Shown here: positions 55,537-64,000 of the stretch, piece by piece
How the letters are laid out: every line of letters starts with the position of its first letter
Numbering within the stretch: the stretch's first letter is position 1
DNA from: Pseudomonas sp. dw_612
Lineage (GTDB): Bacteria; Pseudomonadota; Gammaproteobacteria; Pseudomonadales; Pseudomonadaceae
Assembly (NCBI RefSeq): GCF_018449725.1
Contig: NZ_JAAVVC010000002.1
Coordinates: 248,001 to 312,000, forward strand
DNA: 64,000 bases
Direction: 5' to 3'
The notes under the pieces: generated by a model
What the model was told of the DNA's origin: nothing
Database searches by the model: none
The model's input: only the letters and a program-made list of their open reading frames with translations
Program-made: the position numbers and the translations under genes

Positions 55537-55650
55537 CTACGGTTTGCGCTTGTGCGAATCCTTCCAGATGAAATATCCAAACCCTGCGAAAAACAGAACC
55601 ATGAGGCCGACTGTCAGCACTCCGGCGATCACCACGTTGTCGAAAAACAT
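55537..55650 (-). CDS. ccoM: 37-aa single-helix membrane protein, probable cbb3 oxidase subunit CcoM
   Basis: ATG 55650 with a strong GGAGG nine bases upstream opens a 37-codon frame. The product is MFFDNVVIAGVLTVGLMVLF followed by a short aromatic part and the basic tail WKDSHKRKP; almost all of it is one membrane helix. This closely resembles what I recall of CcoM, the small subunit first seen in the P. stutzeri cbb3 oxidase structure that helps assemble or stabilise it. An ANR-type box lies 66 bases upstream, as expected for a low-oxygen oxidase part. The name is a recognition from memory, not a search result. Confidence 0.72.
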   Translation of the reverse strand: MFFDNVVIAGVLTVGLMVLFFAGFGYFIWKDSHKRKP

Positions 55651-55715
55651 GACTGGCCTCCTGCACTTGCCCTGTTGCGATGGGGCTAAGTTAACCAATC
55701 AGGCAGGAGAGAAAA

Positions 55716-55729
55716 TTGACCGGGATCAA
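55716..55729. promoter_or_regulatory. ANR/FNR box
   Basis: TTGACCGGGATCAA fits the TTGAT-N4-ATCAA consensus with one mismatch. It lies 66 bases before the ccoM-like gene (minus strand). A weaker version, CTGACCTGCATCAA, is at 55766-55779, nearer the 53-aa gene. Confidence 0.7.
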
Positions 55730-55794
55730 TGTCGCCCGCGACGGGGCGTAAAGGAGGGGAAATAACTGACCTGCATCAATCGATGCAGGGGGGT

Positions 55795-55956
55795 TCAACG
55801 CTTTTTCGGTTTGTTTTTCGGCTTTTTCTTCGCTTTACCCAACGGCATGGCCTGTTCGAAGGCCTGGCGCACTTCGTTCAGGCGCTTGTCGTTGAGGTCA
55901 TGAACCCGCTTGGCGCGTTCGGCATTCAGGTCGATCAGTTTGTCGTCTTGGCTCAT
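55795..55956 (-). CDS. Small basic conserved protein (53 aa)
   Basis: A 53-codon frame from ATG 55956. The product has a helical charged part (SQDDKLIDLNAERAKRVHDL, then NDKRLNEVRQAFEQA) and a Lys/Pro tail (KAKKKPKNKPKKR). No strong ribosome site is seen. The charge pattern and codon use look like a real gene; the Lys-rich end may bind nucleic acid or ribosomes. No function is known to me. Confidence 0.6.
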   Translation of the reverse strand: MSQDDKLIDLNAERAKRVHDLNDKRLNEVRQAFEQAMPLGKAKKKPKNKPKKR

Positions 55957-56123
55957 GGCGTTCAGTGCATCGCTGGAAAAAGTTCGGTCGGGATTGCGCC
56001 AATAATGCGGTCTGCCGCCCGCGCTGACCAGTCACCCGCGCAACGGGGCCTTAACAAAATATGTGCTCACGCCGTTTTTTCACCGCACAATCGGCGCTTT
56101 GCGACGGACCAAAGGACCCTACC

Positions 56124-56996
56124 GTGGAATTGCACCAGGATCTGCCGCCCTTGATGGCCCTGCGCGCCTTCGAGGCCGTGGCCCGCCATTTGAGTTTTAT
56201 CAAGGCTGCTGACGAGTTGTCGGTGACCCAAAGTGCGATCAGCCATCAGGTGCAGAAACTTGAGCAATTCCTCAACCAACGGCTGTTTATCCGCCGTACC
56301 CGGGCCATCGACCTGACACCGGCCGGCGAAACGTACTACCGCAAGATCCAACCCGCACTGGAAGCCATTGCCTCGGCCACCCGCGAGTTGCGCGATCACG
56401 AACAACAGGAAACCACCCTGCGCATCGGTCTGCTCGCTTCGTTCGCCACCTTGTGGCTGGCGCCGCGACTGGCCGGTTTCAACGCGCGGCACCCGCACAT
56501 TCATGTGGAGCTGCTGCCTTCGGTGCAACTGGCCGACGTCAATGGCGGCGAAGTGGACCTGGCCATTCGTTATGGCAAGGGCGGATGGCCCAAGGTGTTG
56601 GCCCGGCGCTTTATGGGGGAAACACTTACGCCCGTGTGCAGCCCGGCGTTCAAGGCGCAAGGCGTCGACAAAGGCCCCCTGTTGATGGCCAAGTCAACGC
56701 AACCTTTCGAGTGGATCGACTGGAGCGCGCTAAACGACATCGACCTCGCGCCCTACCCCAGCGTGATGCTCCACGACTACAACATCGTCGTCGAAGCCGC
56801 CGTGGCCGGCCAAGGCATCGCCATGGGCCGCCGGCGCTTGATCGAGCGCCGGCTAAAAGAAGGTGCATTGGTAGAAGCCTTCGACACCCCGCCGTTCAGC
56901 AGCGACATCGGCTATTGGCTGGTCACCCCGGATCGCCCGCCGAGCCATGCCGCCGAATGTTTCGCCCAATGGCTGGACGACATCACCGACACATGA
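56124..56996 (+). CDS. LysR-family regulator (GcvA-like)
   Basis: A 290-aa regulator: winged helix at about 8-66 (LMALRAFEAVARHLSFIKAA, LSVTQSAISHQVQKLEQFLN) and a two-lobe effector domain from about 90 (LRIGLLASFATLWLAPRLAG). GTG 56124 is chosen (AAAGGA upstream); ATG 56154 would trim the first helix. It lies 88 bases before a RidA-type gene on the same strand, so it may be read with, or control, that pair. The GcvA-like subtype often controls amino-acid or drug-response genes. Confidence 0.88.
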   Translation: MELHQDLPPLMALRAFEAVARHLSFIKAADELSVTQSAISHQVQKLEQFLNQRLFIRRTRAIDLTPAGETYYRKIQPALEAIASATRELRDHEQQETTLRIGLLASFATLWLAPRLAGFNARHPHIHVELLPSVQLADVNGGEVDLAIRYGKGGWPKVLARRFMGETLTPVCSPAFKAQGVDKGPLLMAKSTQPFEWIDWSALNDIDLAPYPSVMLHDYNIVVEAAVAGQGIAMGRRRLIERRLKEGALVEAFDTPPFSSDIGYWLVTPDRPPSHAAECFAQWLDDITDT

Positions 56997-57084
56997 GCCA
57001 TTTGAATACGTCGGATTAAATCTATCCGTTTGTCGCACCAGCGCTGCGCCAGCATGCTGATTCCTTCATTCAGGAGGATTCACC

Positions 57085-57555
57085 ATGACCGACTCACTCG
57101 CCCTACGTGTCCAGCAACTCGGCCTGGCCCTGCCAACCCCGAGCCAGCCGGCCGCCAACTACGTCAATCATGTGGTCAGCCAGAACCAGCTATTCATTTC
57201 CGGGCAGATCCCGTTGCTCGACGGCAAGCCAGCGTTCATCGGACGCCTGGGTGAGTCGATCAGCGACGAAGAAGGGGTCAACGCCGCCGAACTGGCGACC
57301 CTCGGCCTGTTGTCACAGCTCAGCAACGTATTGGGCGATGACCTGAGCAAACTGGTGCGCATCATCCGCCTCGGCGTGTTCATCGCCAGCGCCGGGGACT
57401 TCAAGAACCAGAGCGCGGTAGCCAACGGCGCGTCCAACCTGGTGGTCAACGCCCTCGGTGAAAAAGGTAAACATGTGCGCACGGCGGTCGGTGTTTCCAG
57501 CCTGCCCGCTGGCGTGGCGGTGGAAGTCGACGCGATATTCGAGCTGCAACCATGA
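57085..57555 (+). CDS. RidA family protein
   Basis: A 156-aa YjgF/YER057c/UK114 protein. NQLFISGQIPLLDG (34-47) and the Arg132 of HVRTAVGVSSLPAGVAVEVDA are conserved; the Arg is the residue that holds the carboxylate of imine/enamine intermediates in active Rid proteins. AGGAGG is upstream of ATG 57085. Its stop overlaps the start of a class V aminotransferase (ATGA), so it probably deals with reactive imines or enamines made by that PLP enzyme. Confidence 0.88.
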   Translation: MTDSLALRVQQLGLALPTPSQPAANYVNHVVSQNQLFISGQIPLLDGKPAFIGRLGESISDEEGVNAAELATLGLLSQLSNVLGDDLSKLVRIIRLGVFIASAGDFKNQSAVANGASNLVVNALGEKGKHVRTAVGVSSLPAGVAVEVDAIFELQP

Positions 57556-58742
57556 ACCGCGCCGAAGTGGAGCGTTTGCGGGCCGCCACACCGGGATGCG
57601 CCAGCGTGATTCACTTCAACCACGCTGGCGCCTCATTGCCGAGTCAGGCGACCCTCGACGCCATCCTTGCGCAATTGCAACGTGAAGCCCTCGGCGGCCC
57701 GATGGAGGCCGCCGATCAAACCATCCAGGCCCGCGCCCGAGCGGCGGCAGCCAGACTGCTGAACACCGTGCCCGAGGCCATTGCCTTTGCCAGCAGCGGT
57801 TCGGCGGCCTGGGGCATGGCGTTCAATGCCTTGGGACCGTGGCAAAGCGGCGACCGGATTCTGATCGGGCGTCACGAATGGGGCGGCAATCTGGCCTGCA
57901 TCGCCCAGGCTGTCGGCGCCGGGGCGCAACTGGAGGTGATCCCGTGCGACGCAACGGGTGCGGTGTCGGTGACCGCGCTTCAGCAAATGATTGATCCGAA
58001 GGTGAAGCTCATCGCCCTGACCTGGCTGCCCGCGAATGGCGGCCTGATCAATCCCGCCGAAGTGATTGGCGCCGTGGCGCAACAGCACGGCATCCCTTAT
58101 TTCATCGACGCCGGCCAGGCACTGGGGCAACTGCCCTGCGATGTACAGGCCTTGAACTGCGATGTGCTCAAGGGTGCCGGGCGCAAATTCCTGCGCGGGC
58201 CACGGGGCACGGCGCTGCTGTTTATCCGGCCAGGATTTATGCAGCGGCTCAAACCCACGCAACTCGATGTGCTTTCCGCCCCTTGGAACGGCGAAGGCTT
58301 TGCCGTGCGCAGCGATGCCCGGCGCTTCGAAACCAGCGAAGTGTCCGTCGCGTTACTGGCCGGGTTGGCCAATGCGCTGGAGGAATGCAACGGTTTGGGA
58401 CTGGCAAGGATTCGTCAGCGAATTGATTCGCTCAGCCATGGTTTACGCGAACGCCTGATAACGATCCCCGGCCTGACGCTACACAACCTCGGCCCGGCAG
58501 ATCATCAATCCGGGCTGATCGCGTTCACGCTCAAGGGTTGGGACAGTCTCGAGTTAAAGCAACGACTGGCAATAAGCGGGATCAATATCGGCGCCAATGG
58601 CGTGGCGTATACGCCGTTGGATATGCAGGCACGCGGATTGGACAGCATTGCGCGGATTGCAGTGAGTTACTTGAACACTGAGGAGGAAATCGAGGTGTTG
58701 TTGGGGTGTTTGCGGGAATTGGCCAAAGAACGCGGCGTCTGA
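57552..58742 (+). CDS. Class V aminotransferase-fold PLP enzyme
   Basis: A 396-aa fold-type I PLP enzyme of the cysteine desulfurase/isopenicillin-N epimerase group. HFNHAGASLP (21-30) binds near the active site, DAGQALGQLP (187-196) holds the cofactor N1 Asp, and Lys212 in GRKFLRGPRGTALL is the likely Schiff-base Lys. No cysteine loop of a true desulfurase is evident, so a lyase, epimerase or aminotransferase is more likely. It is coupled to the RidA gene, which suggests release of an unstable imine or enamine product. Confidence 0.87.
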   Translation: MNRAEVERLRAATPGCASVIHFNHAGASLPSQATLDAILAQLQREALGGPMEAADQTIQARARAAAARLLNTVPEAIAFASSGSAAWGMAFNALGPWQSGDRILIGRHEWGGNLACIAQAVGAGAQLEVIPCDATGAVSVTALQQMIDPKVKLIALTWLPANGGLINPAEVIGAVAQQHGIPYFIDAGQALGQLPCDVQALNCDVLKGAGRKFLRGPRGTALLFIRPGFMQRLKPTQLDVLSAPWNGEGFAVRSDARRFETSEVSVALLAGLANALEECNGLGLARIRQRIDSLSHGLRERLITIPGLTLHNLGPADHQSGLIAFTLKGWDSLELKQRLAISGINIGANGVAYTPLDMQARGLDSIARIAVSYLNTEEEIEVLLGCLRELAKERGV

Positions 58743-58770
58743 AAAGATCGCAGCCTTCGGCAGCTCCTAC
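58742..58770. repeat. Single arm of the GATCGCAGCCTTCGGCAGCTC repeat
   Basis: AAAAGATCGCAGCCTTCGGC with the following CAGCTCCTAC at 58742-58770, without an inverted partner nearby. It overlaps the last base of the aminotransferase gene. Confidence 0.75.
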
Positions 58771-58787
58771 GGGGGCCGAGTCGAGTT

Positions 58788-59129
58788 TTAGATTTGGATA
58801 TCGACCCACAGCCCCTGACGCGGCTGATCGTCTATCAACGGCGCGACCGGCACGGTGTTGTCGGCATTGAGCTCGTCACCGGGGATCGCCAGGTGTTCCG
58901 CAGGATCTTCATCGGCTTCCTGGCGGCGGCGATCCTGTTCCTGGCGACGGCGTTGTTCCTCGCGCAGTTGCAGGGCGGCCTCTTCCGGGTCGCGTTTTTG
59001 CAGGTCGATCGTGCTTTCGCTGGAGCTTTCCTGCACAGGCACCACCGGCGGAATGTCCGGACGCTGGCGGATCGGGTCCTGCTGTGAGGTGATCGGCACG
59101 GCACTCAAGGGAAGCATCGGTTGCAGCAT
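58788..59129 (-). CDS. Conserved hypothetical protein, Pro/Gln/Glu/Arg-rich
   Basis: A 113-aa protein with AGGAG nine bases before ATG 59129. It starts MLQPMLPLSAVPITSQQDPI, followed by a Pro/Val segment, then a strongly charged helix (LQLREEQRRRQEQDRRRQEA) and an acidic end. It looks disordered or coiled coil and has no membrane helix or catalytic motif. Similar Pseudomonas proteins are sometimes labelled aspartate-semialdehyde dehydrogenase, which the sequence does not support. It is divergent from rapA. Confidence 0.72.
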   Translation of the reverse strand: MLQPMLPLSAVPITSQQDPIRQRPDIPPVVPVQESSSESTIDLQKRDPEEAALQLREEQRRRQEQDRRRQEADEDPAEHLAIPGDELNADNTVPVAPLIDDQPRQGLWVDIQI

Positions 59130-59369
59130 AATGTTTAATCTCCTGTCATCAGGCTGTCGGCTGCACAGGTGGCGACTTGAGCCATCGGTCGCAAAGTTGT
59201 GAACCGGCGCACGCACGCGCGACGATGTTTTATCCGACAACACACAACGCAAGCGTTCCCGAACATCGAAAAATCGCGGCCTTCACCCGCGCCGACGCGA
59301 GTTATCCTTTGGCCCTGAAGGCTCATTCCGTTAAGATAGCCCGCTTTTTCAAGGTGGGAGTCAGGCAGC

Positions 59370-62216
59370 ATGGCGCAGCAGTATCAACCGGGGCAACGCT
59401 GGATTAGTGACAGCGAAGCCGAGCTGGGTTTGGGCACCGTTCTGGCACAGGACGGCCGCTTGTTGACCGTGCTCTATCCGGCCACTGGCGACACTCGTCA
59501 GTACGCGCTACGGAATGCGCCCCTCACACGTGTGCGGTTTTCCCCGGGCGACTCGATCACTCACTTCGAAGGCTGGAAACTGACCGTACAGGAAGTCGAC
59601 GATGTCGATGGCCTGCTGGTCTACCACGGCCTCAACGCGCAGAACGAAGTGGTGACCCTGCCGGAAACCCAACTCTCGAACTTCATTCAGTTCCGTCTGG
59701 CCAGCGACCGTCTGTTCGCCGGACAGATCGACCCGCTGGCCTGGTTCTCCCTGCGTTATCACACCCTGGAACACACCAGCCGCCAGCTGCAATCTTCCCT
59801 TTGGGGCCTGGGCGGCGTACGTGCGCAGCCGATTGCGCACCAGTTGCACATTGCCCGTGAAGTCGCTGACCGTATCGCGCCGCGGGTTTTGCTGGCGGAC
59901 GAAGTGGGACTGGGTAAAACCATCGAAGCCGGTCTGGTGATCCATCGCCAACTGCTGTCGGGCCGCGCCAACCGCGTACTGATCCTGGTTCCAGAGAACC
60001 TGCAGCACCAGTGGCTGGTGGAGATGCGCCGCCGCTTCAACCTGCAAGTCGCGCTGTTCGACGAAGAACGCTTTATCGAAAGCGATGCCGCCAACCCGTT
60101 CGAAGACACCCAACTCGCCCTCGTGGCGCTGGAGTGGCTGGTGGACGACGAGAAGGCCCAGGACGCGCTGTTCGCCGCCGGTTGGGACTTGATGGTGGTC
60201 GACGAAGCCCACCACTTGGTCTGGCACGAAGAAAAGGCCAGCGCGGAATACTCGCTGGTCGAACAACTGGCCGAAGTCATTCCCGGCGTGTTGCTGCTGA
60301 CCGCGACCCCGGAACAACTGGGCCAGGACAGCCACTTCGCGCGTCTGCGCCTGCTCGACCCGAATCGTTTTCATGACCTGCACGCCTTCCGCGCCGAGAG
60401 CGAAAACTATCGCCCGGTGGCCGAGGCCGTTCAGGAGTTGCTGGATAAAGGTCGTCTGTCGCCGGAAGCACACAAGACCATCCACGGTTTCCTCGGCAAC
60501 GAAGGCGAAGCCCTGCTGACCGCCGTCAACGATGGCGACGTCGAAGCCAGCGCCCGTCTGGTGCGCGAGCTGCTCGACCGTCACGGCACCGGCCGCGTGC
60601 TGTTCCGCAACACCCGCGCCGCCGTGCAGGGTTTCCCGGAGCGCAAACTGCACCCGTACCCGCTGCCGTGCCCGGACGAATACCTCGAACTGCCGCTGGG
60701 CGATCACGCCGAGCTGTACCCGGAAGTCAGCTTCCAGGCTCAGCCGGATGCGAACGAAGAAGAACGCTGGTGGAAATTCGACCCGCGTGTCGAGTGGCTG
60801 ATCGATCAACTTAAGATGCTCAAGCGCACCAAAGTGCTGGTGATCTGCGCCCACGCCGAAACCGCGATGGACCTGGAAGACGCCCTGCGCGTGCGTTCCG
60901 GCATCCCGGCCACGGTGTTCCACGAGGGCATGAACATCCTCGAACGTGACCGCGCCGCCGCCTACTTCGCCGACGAAGAATTTGGCGCGCAAGTGCTGAT
61001 CTGCTCGGAAATCGGCAGTGAAGGTCGCAACTTCCAGTTCTCGCATCACCTGGTGCTGTTCGATCTGCCGGCGCACCCGGATTTGCTGGAACAGCGCATC
61101 GGGCGTCTGGACCGGATCGGCCAGAAGCACATCATCGAACTGCACGTGCCGTACCTGGAAACCAGCCCGCAAGAGCGTCTGTTCCAGTGGTACCACGAAG
61201 CGCTGAACGCCTTCCTCAACACCTGCCCGACCGGCAACGCCTTGCAGCATCAGTTTGGCCCGCGCCTGCTGCCGCTGCTGGAAAATGCCGACGACGGCGA
61301 GTGGCAAGCGCTGATCGACGAAGCCCGCAGCGAGCGTGAACGTCTGGAAGCCGAGCTGCACACCGGCCGCGACCGTTTGCTGGAACTCAACTCCGGCGGT
61401 TCGGGCGAAGGTGATGCGCTGGTCGAGGACATTCTTGAGCAAGACGATCAGTTCGCCCTGCCGATCTACATGGAAACCCTGTTCGATGCGTTCGGTATCG
61501 ACAGCGAAGACCATTCGGAAAACGCGCTGATCCTCAAGCCGAGCGAAAAAATGCTCGACGCCAGCTTCCCGCTGGGCGACGACGAAGGCGTGACCATCAC
61601 TTACGACCGTAATCAGGCGCTGTCTCGCGAAGACATGCAGTTCATCACCTGGGAGCACCCGATGGTGCAGGGCGGCATGGACCTGGTGCTGTCCGGTTCG
61701 ATGGGCAACACCGCCGTGGCGCTGATCAAGAACAAGGCACTGAAACCGGGCACCGTGCTGCTGGAACTGCTCTACGTCAGCGAAGTGGTCGCCCCGCGTT
61801 CGCTGCAACTGGGCCGTTACCTGCCGCCGGCCGCCCTGCGTTGCCTGCTGGATGCCAATGGCAATGACTTGTCGGGCCGGGTGTCGTTCGAAACCCTGAA
61901 CGATCAACTGGAAAGCGTGCCCCGCGCCAGCGCCAACAAGTTCATCCAGGCCCAGCGCGATCAGCTGACGCCACGGATCAACGCTGGCGAAGAGAAGATC
62001 GCCCCGCGTCACGCCGAGCGTGTGGCCGAGGCGCAACGTCGCCTGGCCGCCGACACCGACGAAGAACTGGCGCGCCTGACCGCGTTGCAAGCGGTCAACC
62101 CGACCGTGCGCGACAGCGAACTGGTGGCCCTGCGCAATCAACGCGAGCAAGGTTTGGCCATGCTCGACAAGGCTGCGCTGCGACTGGAAGCGATTCGGGT
62201 GTTGGTGGCGGGTTAA
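59370..62216 (+). CDS. rapA: RNA polymerase-associated ATPase RapA (HepA)
   Basis: A 948-aa Swi2/Snf2 protein. N-terminal Tudor-like domains (about 1-110, [20 protein letters not shown]), Walker [16 protein letters not shown] (about 174-188), Walker B box DEAHH (about 279), helicase C-terminal part with [20 protein letters not shown] and [10 protein letters not shown], then RapA-specific C-terminal domains. It recycles stalled RNA polymerase. Length is close to E. coli RapA (968 aa). A strong terminator follows. Confidence 0.96.
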   Translation: MAQQYQPGQRWISDSEAELGLGTVLAQDGRLLTVLYPATGDTRQYALRNAPLTRVRFSPGDSITHFEGWKLTVQEVDDVDGLLVYHGLNAQNEVVTLPETQLSNFIQFRLASDRLFAGQIDPLAWFSLRYHTLEHTSRQLQSSLWGLGGVRAQPIAHQLHIAREVADRIAPRVLLADEVGLGKTIEAGLVIHRQLLSGRANRVLILVPENLQHQWLVEMRRRFNLQVALFDEERFIESDAANPFEDTQLALVALEWLVDDEKAQDALFAAGWDLMVVDEAHHLVWHEEKASAEYSLVEQLAEVIPGVLLLTATPEQLGQDSHFARLRLLDPNRFHDLHAFRAESENYRPVAEAVQELLDKGRLSPEAHKTIHGFLGNEGEALLTAVNDGDVEASARLVRELLDRHGTGRVLFRNTRAAVQGFPERKLHPYPLPCPDEYLELPLGDHAELYPEVSFQAQPDANEEERWWKFDPRVEWLIDQLKMLKRTKVLVICAHAETAMDLEDALRVRSGIPATVFHEGMNILERDRAAAYFADEEFGAQVLICSEIGSEGRNFQFSHHLVLFDLPAHPDLLEQRIGRLDRIGQKHIIELHVPYLETSPQERLFQWYHEALNAFLNTCPTGNALQHQFGPRLLPLLENADDGEWQALIDEARSERERLEAELHTGRDRLLELNSGGSGEGDALVEDILEQDDQFALPIYMETLFDAFGIDSEDHSENALILKPSEKMLDASFPLGDDEGVTITYDRNQALSREDMQFITWEHPMVQGGMDLVLSGSMGNTAVALIKNKALKPGTVLLELLYVSEVVAPRSLQLGRYLPPAALRCLLDANGNDLSGRVSFETLNDQLESVPRASANKFIQAQRDQLTPRINAGEEKIAPRHAERVAEAQRRLAADTDEELARLTALQAVNPTVRDSELVALRNQREQGLAMLDKAALRLEAIRVLVAG

Positions 62217-62234
62217 GTCCCCTGCTCCACCGGT

Positions 62235-62276
62235 AAAACAAAGAGGCCCGCAGCGATGCGGGCCTCTTTTTTGTTT
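62235..62276 (+). terminator. Rho-independent terminator after rapA
   Basis: AGAGGCCCGCA-GCGA-TGCGGGCCTCT gives a perfect 11-bp stem with a T-run; flanking AAACAA/TTGTTT extends it. Confidence 0.92.
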
Positions 62277-62306
62277 CTGTAGGTTTGCGGTGACATGGAT
62301 GACGCC

Positions 62307-62380
62307 AAGATCTCAGCCTTCGGCAGCTCCTACATTGGAATGCGCTCCCCAGTAGGAGCTGCCGAAGGCTGCGATCTTTT
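62307..62380. repeat. Inverted repeat of the GATCGCAGCCTTCGGCAGCTC family
   Basis: Left arm 62308-62334 (one base changed: GATCTCAG) and right arm 62352-62380, immediately before the stop of the convergent MFS gene. Confidence 0.88.
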
Positions 62381-62384
62381 GATC

Positions 62385-63734
62385 TTATGCCGGCACCACG
62401 TCGATCTGCGGCTCAACCACCGCCACCAGCCCCGCCTTCATCCGCTTCGCATCCCGCACAAAACACCGCGATGCCATAAACAGAAACACCATGGTGAGAA
62501 ACAGCGCCACCGGGATCAAATACATCGCGTCATGCAGCCCGACAGCCTTGAACGCCTCGGTCATCTCAGCGGCGCCCGCCGCCAGCATCGCGGTGTGGGC
62601 GAAGTGATCGGACAAACCGCCCACCACCACCGGCCCCAAACCACCACCCAGCAAATACAACCCGGCAAAGAACAGCGCCATGGCCGTGGCCCGCAGGCGC
62701 GGTTCGACCACGTCCTGAATCGCCGTGTACACGCAGGTATAGAAGTTGTACGCGAACAGCCAACCCAGGCTGAACACCGCGACAAACATCCCGATGTCGA
62801 TGCGCCCGGCGTGCAGCGCCCACGCCGTGCACACGGTCGAGATGATCAAACTGAACGCAGCAAACAACAGGCGCCCATTGGCCACACGTTGGTGGATCTT
62901 GTCCGCCACCCAGCCGCCCAGCGTCAGGCCGAACAGCCCGGTCACGCCGACAATCACACCGGTCGCCACCGCCGCTTCATGCAACGGCATCAGGAAATAG
63001 CGCTGCAGCATCGGCACCAGGAAGGAGTTGCAGGCATAGGTCGCAAAGTTGAAACACAGCCCCGCCAGCACCAGCCACAGGAACGTCGGCACCGCCAGCA
63101 CTCGACGGATCGGCCGGTCCACGCGCTCCTGGGAGACTTGCACGCTTTCCGCCGCGCCGCGTTTCGGTTCTTTGATGAAGAACATGAAGATGGCCAGGAT
63201 CAGCCCCGGCACCGCGGCGATGAAAAACGGCGCGCGCCAGCTATCGAACGCCTTGACCATCGCGCCGATGGTGAAGAACGCCAGCAACAAGCCCAACGGC
63301 AAGCCCAGCATGAAAATGCCCATCGCCCGCGCGCGGCGGTGAGCCGGGAACAGGTCGCCGATCAGCGAGTTGGCGGCAGGTGCGTAGCTGGCTTCACCGA
63401 TACCGATGCCCATCCGCACAATCAGGAAACTCCAGAAACTGCCCACCAGCCCGTTTACCGCGGTGAGCCCGCTCCAGACCGCCAGGCCCCAACCCATCAA
63501 TTTGGCCCGGGAACCGGTATCGGCCATCCGCCCCAGCGGCAGGCCGGCAATCGCATAAACGATGGTGAAGGCCGTACCGATGATCCCCAGCTGAAAGTCG
63601 CTGAGGTGCCATTCCATGCGGATCGGTTCGATGATGATGGCCGGGATGGTGCGATCGAAGAAGTTGAACAGGTTGGCCAGGAACAGCAGGAACAGAATGC
63701 GCCAGGCATTCGCCGCTTGGGTCGAGTTCTGCAT
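62385..63734 (-). CDS. MFS transporter, spinster/OPA-like
   Basis: A 449-aa transporter with twelve helices. WRILFLLFLANLFNFFDRTI (helix 1), GRMADTGSRAKLMGWGLAVW (2-3 loop) and GIGIGEASYAPAANSLIGDL are typical of the spinster-like MFS group (MFS_1 with an R/DR motif in helix 1), often found with aromatic or organic acid catabolism or quinate/4-hydroxybenzoate-like uptake. No catabolic partner lies in the window, so the substrate is unknown. The upstream 140 bases hold its promoter. Confidence 0.88.
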   Translation of the reverse strand: MQNSTQAANAWRILFLLFLANLFNFFDRTIPAIIIEPIRMEWHLSDFQLGIIGTAFTIVYAIAGLPLGRMADTGSRAKLMGWGLAVWSGLTAVNGLVGSFWSFLIVRMGIGIGEASYAPAANSLIGDLFPAHRRARAMGIFMLGLPLGLLLAFFTIGAMVKAFDSWRAPFFIAAVPGLILAIFMFFIKEPKRGAAESVQVSQERVDRPIRRVLAVPTFLWLVLAGLCFNFATYACNSFLVPMLQRYFLMPLHEAAVATGVIVGVTGLFGLTLGGWVADKIHQRVANGRLLFAAFSLIISTVCTAWALHAGRIDIGMFVAVFSLGWLFAYNFYTCVYTAIQDVVEPRLRATAMALFFAGLYLLGGGLGPVVVGGLSDHFAHTAMLAAGAAEMTEAFKAVGLHDAMYLIPVALFLTMVFLFMASRCFVRDAKRMKAGLVAVVEPQIDVVPA

Positions 63735-63875
63735 GGGGTCCGTCTCTTTTATTGTTATGAAGGCGTCTCTGCCCCCGGAGTCTGCAATCTAGTCAGGCGC
63801 GCCAGAGCTGTCTGTAATTATTCGTAATGCTGATACCTGCCCATGGCAACCGCCCCCTCAAAACACCACAAAACC

Positions 63876-63967
63876 CTGTGGGAGCGGGCTTGCTCGCGAA
63901 GGCGTCGTGTCAGGCAACATCAATGCTGAATGACACACCGCTTTCGCGAGCAAGCCCGCTCCCACAA
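63876..63967. repeat. REP pair (inverted)
   Basis: Forward core 63878-63900 and reverse core 63943-63965 near the window end; the spacer is similar to that of the pair at 41473. Confidence 0.9.
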
Positions 63968-64000
63968 GGGGAATTGTGGTGTTTCCATCGTCCGACCAAG

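Noticed and set aside
58788..59129. Aspartate-semialdehyde dehydrogenase label for the 113-aa protein
   Set aside because: No NADP-binding glycine motif or catalytic Cys/His; the protein is far too short.
59508..62150. 880-aa ORF antisense to rapA
   Set aside because: Shadow of rapA codon bias; no start signal and no recognisable domain.

Overview
The window is ordinary high-GC chromosome from a fluorescent-group Pseudomonas. The evidence is gene content (a full protocatechuate/beta-ketoadipate block with PcaR sites, a TtgABC/EmhABC/MexAB-type RND pump with TtgR, OlsBA, XenB, RapA) together with many copies of the fluorescent-pseudomonad REP repeat (core GTGGGAGCGGGCTTGCTCGCGAA), nearly always as head-to-head pairs between genes. 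No rRNA, tRNA, CRISPR array, prophage or transposase was seen.

Layout. 1-3.4 kb: the end of a DUF4917/SIR2-like gene, then an XRE-cupin regulator divergent from a class II aldolase and a DapA-like aldolase broken by a one-base frameshift. 3.5-8.2 kb: a YegP protein and an iron-starvation sigma/anti-sigma/TonB receptor set. 8.3-14.1 kb: a DJ-1/PfpI-RHH pair, a DMT transporter, a methyltransferase, and a LemA-TPM-TPM operon. 14.3-24.4 kb: BglX, a 135-bp tandem REP array, YceI-ClsB, a serine hydrolase with a small membrane protein, an acyl-CoA dehydrogenase-like protein, ornithine-lipid genes olsBA and acpH. 24.4-34.1 kb: ArsR-MFS-XenB, then ttgR divergent from ttgABC. 34.5-41.4 kb: an OprD porin and an Rhs polymorphic toxin with its own tip and candidate immunity gene, preceded by a perfect 52-bp palindrome.

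41.6-52.6 kb is a nearly unbroken protocatechuate catabolic island on the minus strand. Read in transcription order it is pcaR, pcaK, pcaI, pcaJ, pcaF, pcaH, pcaG, pcaT, pcaB, pcaD, pcaC. It covers aromatic-acid uptake (PcaK), ring cleavage (PcaHG), conversion to beta-ketoadipate (PcaB, PcaC, PcaD), CoA transfer (PcaIJ) and thiolysis (PcaF). Paired PcaR-like operators sit upstream of pcaI, pcaK and pcaR. 53-64 kb: small conserved proteins, a Pit phosphate transporter, a 37-codon gene resembling ccoM (small cbb3 oxidase subunit) with an ANR box, a LysR/RidA/class V aminotransferase cluster, RapA and an MFS transporter.

The least explained items are the Rhs tip/immunity pair with its palindromic leader, the RidA-aminotransferase pair, the 135-bp array that is open in frame on both strands, and an unexplained 550-bp stretch upstream of a 66-aa protein.
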